64,000 nucleotides of DNA, from contig NZ_VCBC01000003.1 in assembly GCF_005843925.1 (NCBI RefSeq), positions 248,001 through 312,000 of the forward strand, in the 5' to 3' direction. Under the pieces are notes generated by a model. The model worked only from the letters and a program-made list of their open reading frames with translations. It had not been told where the DNA came from and ran no database searches. Positions 57,035 through 64,000 of this stretch are shown here, in pieces (positions within the stretch are counted from its first letter, which is position 1; every line of letters begins with the position of its first letter). The translations under genes and the position numbers were made by a program. This stretch comes from Thalassotalea litorea. Its GTDB lineage: Bacteria; Pseudomonadota; Gammaproteobacteria; Enterobacterales; Alteromonadaceae.

Positions 57035-59944
57035 TTAGTGACTAACGACGATCAATCGAATTGCTTCAAATTTAAGTTGAGCATGTTCAATATAATGGCT
57101 GAGTTGTTGTTGCTGTGTCGCGATAAAGTCTAGTTCTGATTGTCGAACGTTAGGATTTACGGCGGCTAATTCCTGCAGGCGGGTTAGCTCTTCCTGCAAG
57201 CTAGTTTGCATTTTAGTCATTGCTCGCTGCTGCAATTCATTGACCTGCTGTTTGCCTAAACGCTCGGCTTTTTCGACCAGCGGTGGTACGAAGCTGCGCA
57301 ATGCTTTAATTAATTGCATGCCGGTTTGCTTTTTCACCGGTTTCAATTGTTGATCAAAGCCCGTTTCATTCACTTTTTCCGCCAGGTTATTGCCGTTTTT
57401 ATCCAGCAATATACGAATTGGTGTGGTCGGCAGGTAACGACCTAATTGCAATTCACTTGGCGCCATGCCTTCCAGGGTAAAAATACATTCGATAAAAAAG
57501 CTCCCTACTGGGATGGCCGGGTTTTTCAATATGGCAAGTGACGCATTACCAATCTCATCGCTCAGCACCAAATCCAGACTACCTCGTACCATAGGGTGAT
57601 CCCAGGTTAACAATTGATAGTCTTCGCAGCTTAATGCGGTTTGCCGTTCAAACGTCACTGTGGTGCCATCTTCTCCTAAACCTGGAAAGTTAGGGCTCAG
57701 CATATGCTCACTTGGAGTCAGAGCAATGGCGTTGTCGGCTTTGTCGTCCTGATTAATGCCGAAGACATCAAAGACTGAAAACATATATTGTGGCAATTTT
57801 GTTTCATCATCCTGAGCTTCGATGTCTTTTACCAGCTGTGCCGCTTTACCATGTCCTGAAGAATGAATTTCTAACAACTTATCGCGACCGGATTCCATTT
57901 CAGCCTTGAGTTTTATATGCATATCGCGGCTGGCACTAACCAAATTTTCGATGCCTTGATCATGCCAAATCCCCTGTAATGCGGTTTGCACCAGAGGGCG
58001 AGAAAACTCTTCATAGATGGCTCTGGCGGTCACACAGGTTTGTTCAAAAGCGTTCATGGCATTGTGATACCAGTTCATTAGCATCGACTGTGGAGATTGC
58101 TCGAAATAAGGAACATGAATTTTAATCGTCTGTGTCTGACCAATACGATCCAAGCGACCAATGCGTTGTTCGAGCAAGTCTGGATTTTGTGGTAGATCAA
58201 ATAACACCAGTTGATGGGCAAACTGGAAGTTACGCCCTTCACTACCAATTTCCGAGCAAAGCAGCACTTGGGCACTGTCTTCTTCCTGAGCAAAATAAGC
58301 CGCGGCTTTGTCACGCTCGAATATGCTCATCCCTTCATGGAACACCGCCGCACGGATCCCTTCTTTAACCCGCAGCGCTTCTTCAATGTCTTTCGCGGTT
58401 TGTGCCTGGGCACAAATGACCAACACTTTGGCTTTACGATCCTGATTTAGCAACTCCATTAAATAATCAACACGAGGATCGATGTCGACCCAGGCCGACT
58501 CTGTACTGTTTAACTGATAAAAACACTCCGGGGTGAAAAGGTATTTACAGCGTGAACTGGTCAGTAATTCATCGGTGTCCGCTTCACTGATAAATGCCTG
58601 AATGCACTCATCATAGGCTTCAGGCAAAGGCAGCGGTGTTGCAATTAACTTACGTTTGGGAAAACCTTTAATGGTATTTCGCGAGTTTCTAAACAGTATG
58701 CGACCCGTACCATGACGGTCGAGAAGTTGATCTACAAGCTCTGCTTTGATCGTGTCACTGTTCTCATCATTGCGATTAATCGCGGCTAACTCGGCACTGA
58801 TATCTTTTTCAGAAATTAGCTGCTTGAGAGCTTGCTGCTGGTTTTCGGTCAAAGCGTCATCATTGTCTGCAAGCAGCGAATTAGCCGCATCCGCCACATT
58901 CATATATTGCTGCTCTTCCTCAACAAATTTCTGATAGTCATAAAAGCGATTACGATCTAACAGGCGCAAACGGGCAAAATGGCTTTGATGCCCTAATTGA
59001 TCCGGTGTTGCGGTTAATAGCAAGACGCCGGGAATATTCTCCGCAAGCATTTCGATGCATTGATATTCGATGCTGGGGTTCTCTTCGCTCCAGGCCAGAT
59101 GGTGAGCTTCATCAACCACGATTAAATCCCAGTCTTCATTGGCAATATTCTCGAACTGGTCAGCATTGTTGGCAAGAAAGCCAAGATTAACCAGAACCAA
59201 TTGTTCGCTGCTAAATGGGTTCTCGTCTTGTTCATATTGTTTGCAGCGTTCTTCATCAAAAATACTGAATTTAAGATTGAAACGGCGCATCATTTCCACC
59301 AGCCATTGGTGAGTCAATGCTTCCGGAACCACAATAAGCACTCGTTGCGCTCGGCCAGAAACAAGTTGCTGATGGATGATAAGGCCTGCTTCGATAGTTT
59401 TACCCAGACCCACTTCGTCTGCCAGCAAAACACGTGGTGCGTAGCGCTGTCCGACTTCTTCGGCGATATAAAGTTGATGCTCAATCAGGCTTACCCGGCC
59501 GCCGGTTAATCCGGTTAACGGAGATTGTTGTTGTTCACTGCTAATTGATAGTGAACGTTTACGAAGTTGATACCAGTCAAGACGGTCGAACTGACCATTT
59601 AACAGTCGGTCATGGGGTTTATTGAACTTGATAAAGTGGTCCAGCATCATCTCTTTGAGTTGAATCGCTTCACCGTTATCTAAACGTTCCCCTTCGTAAG
59701 TGTAGAGGTTGTTGTCTTCAATAACATTGGATATTTTGACGGAAAACCCTTCGTGACTTGGAACCGTGTCACCAACATTAAACACCACTCGGGTCAAAGG
59801 GGCATCTTGAATGGCATATTGCCTGGATTCTCCGGTCGCGGTATAGAGAATGGTAACGAATCGGTTTTCCAGCGCAACTACAGTGCCTAAACCTTGATCG
59901 GATTCACTATCTGAAATCCAGCGTTGACCAAGAAAAAATGACAT
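57035..59944 (-). CDS. rapA: RNA polymerase-associated SWI2/SNF2 ATPase RapA
   Basis: Binds RNA polymerase and promotes its recycling. The 969-residue protein has two N-terminal Tudor-like domains (about 1-105), the Walker A region DEVGLGKT (176-183), DEAH (278-281), and the second RecA lobe with SEIGSEGRNFQFAH and QRIGRLDRIGQ. The C-terminal region is RapA-specific. The length matches E. coli (968). Confidence 0.97.
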   Translation of the reverse strand: MSFFLGQRWISDSESDQGLGTVVALENRFVTILYTATGESRQYAIQDAPLTRVVFNVGDTVPSHEGFSVKISNVIEDNNLYTYEGERLDNGEAIQLKEMMLDHFIKFNKPHDRLLNGQFDRLDWYQLRKRSLSISSEQQQSPLTGLTGGRVSLIEHQLYIAEEVGQRYAPRVLLADEVGLGKTIEAGLIIHQQLVSGRAQRVLIVVPEALTHQWLVEMMRRFNLKFSIFDEERCKQYEQDENPFSSEQLVLVNLGFLANNADQFENIANEDWDLIVVDEAHHLAWSEENPSIEYQCIEMLAENIPGVLLLTATPDQLGHQSHFARLRLLDRNRFYDYQKFVEEEQQYMNVADAANSLLADNDDALTENQQQALKQLISEKDISAELAAINRNDENSDTIKAELVDQLLDRHGTGRILFRNSRNTIKGFPKRKLIATPLPLPEAYDECIQAFISEADTDELLTSSRCKYLFTPECFYQLNSTESAWVDIDPRVDYLMELLNQDRKAKVLVICAQAQTAKDIEEALRVKEGIRAAVFHEGMSIFERDKAAAYFAQEEDSAQVLLCSEIGSEGRNFQFAHQLVLFDLPQNPDLLEQRIGRLDRIGQTQTIKIHVPYFEQSPQSMLMNWYHNAMNAFEQTCVTARAIYEEFSRPLVQTALQGIWHDQGIENLVSASRDMHIKLKAEMESGRDKLLEIHSSGHGKAAQLVKDIEAQDDETKLPQYMFSVFDVFGINQDDKADNAIALTPSEHMLSPNFPGLGEDGTTVTFERQTALSCEDYQLLTWDHPMVRGSLDLVLSDEIGNASLAILKNPAIPVGSFFIECIFTLEGMAPSELQLGRYLPTTPIRILLDKNGNNLAEKVNETGFDQQLKPVKKQTGMQLIKALRSFVPPLVEKAERLGKQQVNELQQRAMTKMQTSLQEELTRLQELAAVNPNVRQSELDFIATQQQQLSHYIEHAQLKFEAIRLIVVSH

Positions 59945-60475
59945 AAAACTCTCCGTAAAAATCCACGCTTGTCAAAAGGGGCGCTATGTTAGCGCTTTCT
60001 CATCCAGGTTGGTACTGTTTTGGCGGCGGTACCGTGTTTGGGTGATGATTTTGTGCGAATTGATTGATTTACAACCAAAAGCTGCGTCAATCCACATTGT
60101 CCTGTATTGAATCCACAGGAAGGAATTGCATCGGCGCCAAAATTGAACTCCTAATAAGAATAGAATCGATCCCAGATTATTGCCGTTGCTGTGACACTTT
60201 AGATCATTCAGTGTCTTATTGAATCGTGAATTAGTTTCATCCATTTGCAATCAAATGACACTTGCCAGCGGTCTAATAAACTGTCAAAGTGGTGATAAGG
60301 TAATCGTGAAAAGGGAGGTTTTTCTTGCTCATTTAGCACCACAGGCTTCAATGGCCGGTCTGGGAGTGGCAAGGATGGTGACCCGACGATATTTAGTGAT
60401 TCACCTCGAACCTTTGTTCTGCTCTACACAGCTCCGGTATTGGCACACAATAATTTGTTGGCAGCAGGATTTCAT
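59945..60475. other. rapA-phoH intergenic region
   Basis: About 530 bases with no convincing gene. An 86-codon open frame at 60219-60479 lacks any family pattern. A CTGT...ACAG dyad at 60102-60118 has the wrong spacing (9 rather than 8) for LexA. I see nothing else. Confidence 0.4.
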
Positions 60476-61858
60476 ATGACAGAACAAAGCATCATTTACG
60501 TATTAGATACCAATATTCTTTTACACGAACCCTTCGCATTTTTATCCTTTCAGGAACACGAGGTGGTCATACCTATGACCGTACTCGAAGAACTCGACAA
60601 TATTAAAGATAGAAAAAAAGACGTAAGTCGTGATGCCCGAGTGGCTATCCGAGCACTTGAAGATACGCTTACCGATGCCTCACCGGAAGAAGTCATGGCG
60701 GGAGTCGAGTTACCCAACCAGACCGAAACACAAACCAAACCTGGTCGCTTATCGATATTCAATGATTTCACCCTAAAACAAAAATCCGGTGCTTTGTCCG
60801 ATAATGATAACGATAACCGCATTATTAATACGGCGTTGCATATTCAGGAAATGAACCCTAAAAAACGCGTGGTATTGGTGACCAAAGATATCAATATGCG
60901 GTTAAAAGGCAAAGGTGCAGGTCTGGCTTACGTTGAAGATTATCGTACCGATCAACTGGTTGATGATATCAATTACCTGACCAAGGGATATCACAAGTTT
61001 ACCGGGGACTTTTGGCAGCAAGTCAGTAATTGTGAAAGTGAAACGGATGGCCGCTATACCCAGCACTTTATCGATAAAAATCTGGTTCCTGGTGCGTTTA
61101 TCAATGAATACCTTATTGATGAAGAAAAAACATTTGCGGGAAAAATAATCGGTATCGAAGGAGATACAGCTTCGGTTCAGGATTTAGGCTATGAGCGATT
61201 AATGGGCCGCCATGCCTGGGGTATCCACCCAAAAAATATTTATCAAGGAATGGCGTTCGATGCGTTACTTGATCCGGAAATTGACCTAGTGATCCTGACA
61301 GGACCCGCCGGTTGCGGTAAAACCTTGCTGGCATTAGCCTCGGCGTTAGAGCTTACCGTCGAGAAAGGCTTATATGATAAAGTCATTGTCACCCGTTCAA
61401 CGCCAGAGATTGCCGAGTCGATTGGCTTTTTGCCAGGTACCGAAGAAGAAAAAATGGCGCCTTGGTTAGCAGCAATTACCGACTCTTTAGAAGTATTGCA
61501 TAAGCAGGATGAAAGTATGGCTGGCAGCATGAATTACATTATGGAAAAAGCCAATATTCAGTTTAAATCGATTAATTTTATGCGCGGCCGCTCAATCCAA
61601 AATGCCCTGGTAATTCTCGATGAATGTCAGAACCTCACCGCTTCACAATTAAAAACCATTATTACCCGTTGCGGTGAAGGTACAAAAATTGTGTGTTCTG
61701 GGAATTTAGCGCAAATAGATAGTAATTATCTAACCGCATTAACCTCAGGTTTAACCTATATTGTCGAACGATTTAAAGACTATCAGGGCAGCGCGACGAT
61801 TAACCTAAATGGTGTCGTTCGCTCACCATTGGCATCGTTTGCTGAAGAAAACCTCTAA
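60476..61858 (+). CDS. PIN domain - PhoH family ATPase
   Basis: A 460-residue protein of the PhoH2/YlaK type, which combines an RNA-cleaving PIN domain with a PhoH ATPase or helicase. The PIN domain (about 5-150) shows the acidic residues of VLDTNILLHEP and EELD. The PhoH domain has Walker A GPAGCGKT (276-283), EIAESIGFLPGT, and Walker B VILDECQN. ATG 60476 is chosen over an in-frame ATG 36 bases upstream, and AGGA precedes it. No upstream antitoxin (PhoAT) is evident. Confidence 0.9.
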   Translation: MTEQSIIYVLDTNILLHEPFAFLSFQEHEVVIPMTVLEELDNIKDRKKDVSRDARVAIRALEDTLTDASPEEVMAGVELPNQTETQTKPGRLSIFNDFTLKQKSGALSDNDNDNRIINTALHIQEMNPKKRVVLVTKDINMRLKGKGAGLAYVEDYRTDQLVDDINYLTKGYHKFTGDFWQQVSNCESETDGRYTQHFIDKNLVPGAFINEYLIDEEKTFAGKIIGIEGDTASVQDLGYERLMGRHAWGIHPKNIYQGMAFDALLDPEIDLVILTGPAGCGKTLLALASALELTVEKGLYDKVIVTRSTPEIAESIGFLPGTEEEKMAPWLAAITDSLEVLHKQDESMAGSMNYIMEKANIQFKSINFMRGRSIQNALVILDECQNLTASQLKTIITRCGEGTKIVCSGNLAQIDSNYLTALTSGLTYIVERFKDYQGSATINLNGVVRSPLASFAEENL

Positions 61859-61893
61859 ATTAGGTTAAAGATACAATTCCATTAAATTAGCTT

Positions 61894-61938
61894 AACTGCC
61901 TGTTGCTTCATGAAAATGATGGTTGCAGGCAGTTTTTT
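61894..61938 (+). terminator. Terminator after the PhoH gene
   Basis: AACTGCCTG (61894-61902) pairs with CAGGCAGTT (61926-61934), ending in T6, 36 bases after the stop. Confidence 0.8.
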
Positions 61939-62495
61939 ACAATTAACGAAGGACTTTATTACCGATTTGGACCTGATGATTGATTTGACCGGAGATCAAT
62001 GGCTGATAATCAGCTCGCTATAGGCGAAGCTCAACCGCGTCTAATATTGTTTGCTTCTCGCCTGGCATCGAATACTTGTTTTTGTCTTTTCCTGAATAAT
62101 TATGCGTAAAATCAGTCAGTCGCTGGTTATTCTCGGGGTCCTATGAAAATTAGGAATTGCCATTTTTTACCTACACCTGGTAATCCTAAATGCCCTGTTC
62201 AACGTAGGGAATCCTTGATGGTTTTGTTGAAATAGTTCGGATTTTACACAACTCAACGTGGTTTTAATGCCGCTCGTCGATTTACCGATATCAAAATAGC
62301 TAAAAGGTTGGTTAGGTCCCACTTATTTTATGTAGAATATTGGTTAGCTAACGGCTGAAATTACCATTATCGCGATAATGTCTGAGCATGGGTTGTTTTA
62401 AAACCGAATCTGAAGTCTGTTTTATTCAATATCATCAAAATATTGTTTTTATCAAACTCATGTTGGCGCTAACCGGAACCTAATTTAAGGGAATT
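61939..62495. other. Intergenic region with a possible gene remnant
   Basis: About 560 bases without an intact gene. On the minus strand, 62140 down to 61943, the translation looks protein-like (DPENNQRLTDF, YSMPGEKQTIL, DAVELRL, then after a TAG at 62018-62020, RADYQPLISGQIN and IGNKVLR). It may be a decayed gene end. The identity is unknown. The RND operon promoter must also be in this gap. Confidence 0.3.
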
Positions 62496-63521
62496 ATGAG
62501 AGTTTTCATTTTTTGTATTGCTGCATTAACCTTGCTACCTAACGCTGTCTTTGCGAACGAACGTAAAAGACCTCCAATCAATGTCATAACCGAAAAAGTG
62601 GTGTTCGAGCCGATAAAAGTGGCGATTGAAACCGTTGGCACTGCTGAGGCGAAAAAGTCGGTGAATTTGTTTCCCGCAGCTGCTGATCGCGTTGTCAAGG
62701 TAGCGTTTGCTCCGGGCGACTTCGTAGAAAAAGGTGCGGTTCTGGTTGAGCTAGATTCTCGTCGCCAGGTTGCTGCATTGCAGCGGGCGAAAATCGACCT
62801 GGCGAATAAGCGGCGTAACTTTGAAAGACTTATCAAAAGCAAAGCCAATGGTGCGGTAACGGAATCGCAGGTGGATGAAGCGCAGGCGATACTGGATCTG
62901 GCTTTGGTAAGTGTTGCCGAAGCCGAGGCTGATTTAGAAGATAGAAGCGTGGTTGCACCATTTAGCGGTTATCTGGGACTGACCGAAATAGAAGTGGGGG
63001 ATCGTATTAATCAGTCGACATTGATCACAACCATTGATGACAGAGAACAATTATTTATTAATTTTACGGTTCCTGAATCGTCCTACAATTTAGTTGGCCC
63101 TGGTACAAGTGTAACTGTCCAGCCCTGGAATAGCCGTGACACCCGATATATCGCTTCCTTGGATCAATTAGACAGTCGAATTGATTCACAAAATCGCACC
63201 CTAAAAGTCAGAGCATTGCTTGGCAATAGCGATGATATTTTCCGTCCTGGGTTAAGTTTTAAAGTAACGCTGAACACCAATGGTACCGCGTACCCCATTA
63301 TCCCCGAAGCGGCTTTGGCCTGGGGAGCTACGGGTTCCTACGTCTGGCTGGTCATAGATGGCAAAGCGCACAAGAAAAACGTAGTGATTAAGCAACGTTT
63401 GCGTGGCGCGATACTGGTCGAAGGTGAGTTGACGGATGGTGATGTACTGATTGTTGAAGGTATTCAGCGCTTGCGGGAAAACGCCAGCGTAGCCGCGGAA
63501 AGTGCGTTAGCAAACCGGTAA
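62496..63521 (+). CDS. RND efflux periplasmic adaptor subunit
   Basis: Membrane-fusion protein linking an RND pump to an outer-membrane channel. The 341-residue protein has a signal peptide ending near VFANE (residue 20). Half-lipoyl motifs follow (VVKVAFAPGDFVEKGAVLVELD and VVAPFSGYLGLTEIEVGD), then a helical hairpin rich in Ala/Glu and a beta-barrel. No lipobox is seen, so it is not lipid-anchored. The permease gene starts 18 bases downstream. TolC is a likely outer-membrane partner, by inference. Confidence 0.92.
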   Translation: MRVFIFCIAALTLLPNAVFANERKRPPINVITEKVVFEPIKVAIETVGTAEAKKSVNLFPAAADRVVKVAFAPGDFVEKGAVLVELDSRRQVAALQRAKIDLANKRRNFERLIKSKANGAVTESQVDEAQAILDLALVSVAEAEADLEDRSVVAPFSGYLGLTEIEVGDRINQSTLITTIDDREQLFINFTVPESSYNLVGPGTSVTVQPWNSRDTRYIASLDQLDSRIDSQNRTLKVRALLGNSDDIFRPGLSFKVTLNTNGTAYPIIPEAALAWGATGSYVWLVIDGKAHKKNVVIKQRLRGAILVEGELTDGDVLIVEGIQRLRENASVAAESALANR

Positions 63522-63539
63522 ATCGTTTAAGGGATTATC

Positions 63540-64000
63540 ATGATTAATTTATTTGAAAATAAAGACGATTTACCATCACTGTCGGTGCGCAGACCCGTCA
63601 CCGTTGTGGTGTTGAATATTCTTATCATTATTGCCGGCCTGTCGGCGGTACTCGGATTAGAAGTGCGGGAACTGCCAGATGTGGATCGGCCGATTGTCAG
63701 TGTTGTTGCTAATTTTCCAGGTGGTGCACCGGAAACCGTAGATAACGAAGTTACCCGACGAATCGAAGGAGCAGCGGCCAGAGTCAGCGGTGTTAAATCG
63801 ATTAGAGCTTCCAGTGAAGAAGGCTCTTCTCGGGTACGAGTTGAATTTCGACCGGGTATCGATATTGAAGATGCCGCCAACGAATTACGAGAGTCAGTTA
63901 GCCGGGTACAGCGTCAATTACCTGATGAAGTGGAACAGTTATCTATCGTTAAGGCTGATAACGACGCTCGGTCTGTCCTTGATCTGGCAATCGGTAGTGA
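63540..64000 (+). CDS. RND efflux permease, 5' part
   Basis: Inner-membrane proton-driven pump, truncated by the window edge after about 153 codons. The N-terminus has RRPVTVVVLNILIIIAGLSAVLGL (first membrane segment, two parts), ELPDVDRPIVSVVANFPGGAPETV, and VEFRPGIDIEDAANELRESVSRVQRQLP. These are the porter-domain blocks of AcrB/MexF-type HAE1 pumps. AAGGGA precedes the ATG. It is the second gene of the adaptor-pump operon. Confidence 0.93.
   Translation, partial: MINLFENKDDLPSLSVRRPVTVVVLNILIIIAGLSAVLGLEVRELPDVDRPIVSVVANFPGGAPETVDNEVTRRIEGAAARVSGVKSIRASSEEGSSRVRVEFRPGIDIEDAANELRESVSRVQRQLPDEVEQLSIVKADNDARSVLDLAIGS

Noticed and set aside
60102-60118. CTGT...ACAG dyad upstream of the PhoH gene as an SOS box
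   Set aside because: The inner spacing is nine bases instead of eight, and no SOS gene follows.
60219-60479. 86-codon open frame before the PhoH gene
   Set aside because: Composition and translation look random, it lacks a ribosome site, and it overlaps the start of the real gene.

Overview
The window looks like chromosomal core DNA of a marine gammaproteobacterium of the Alteromonadales. Colwelliaceae (Colwellia/Thalassotalea-like) is my best guess. This is an inference from gene content and gene order: tolC | nudF-yqiB-cpdA-yqiA-parE, parC-plsC-rraB, thrL-thrABC, ispB | rplU-rpmA-obgE, mdh | argR, and lptD-surA-pdxA-rsmA-apaG-apaH with djlA, rluA and rapA nearby. It also rests on lineage-typical small proteins (a DUF3718 protein, a TIGR02922-like protein, a PA3496-like protein). 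No rRNA, tRNA, CRISPR array, prophage or intact insertion sequence was seen.

Region 1 (1-9 kb): envelope and housekeeping genes. A partial lpxL (lipid A acyltransferase) diverges from hldE (heptose synthesis for LPS). Then comes tolC, and divergently the nudF-yqiB-cpdA-yqiA-parE operon. The roughly 300 bp between hldE and tolC are almost entirely perfect hairpins, the most unusual non-coding signal in the window.

Region 2 (9-16 kb): an accessory block between parE and parC. It holds a minus-strand pair, a GspF/PilC-like membrane protein coupled to a type IV pilin-like protein. It is followed by an arsenate-detoxification cassette (arsR, a dedicated GAPDH, arsJ) and a VOC-family protein. parC, plsC and rraB follow.

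Region 3 (17-30 kb): small and mixed genes, then the threonine operon. YebG has a good LexA-type SOS box. A 22-residue leader peptide rich in Thr and Ile codons plus an attenuator precedes thrABC, and ung is translationally coupled to thrC. A GNAT acetyltransferase, a PuuB-like oxidase, a TIGR02922-like protein and a hydroxyacid dehydrogenase follow.

Region 4 (30-38 kb): a porin, then a 774-residue fusion of cysteine desulfurase, a degenerate metallo-beta-lactamase/ETHE1-like domain and rhodanese. Next are iscX, the malic enzyme maeA and two overlapping sulfotransferase-like genes.

Region 5 (38-53.6 kb): core genes: folA, obgE, rpmA, rplU, ispB, mdh, argR, a DyP peroxidase, then the outer-membrane-assembly and antibiotic-tolerance cluster lptD-surA-pdxA-rsmA-apaG-apaH, and djlA. 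The ispB-mdh gap holds several perfect inverted repeats, one of them REP-like.

Region 6 (53.6-64 kb): an exported-type KatG, rluA, rapA, a PIN-PhoH ATPase, and the start of an RND efflux operon cut by the window edge.
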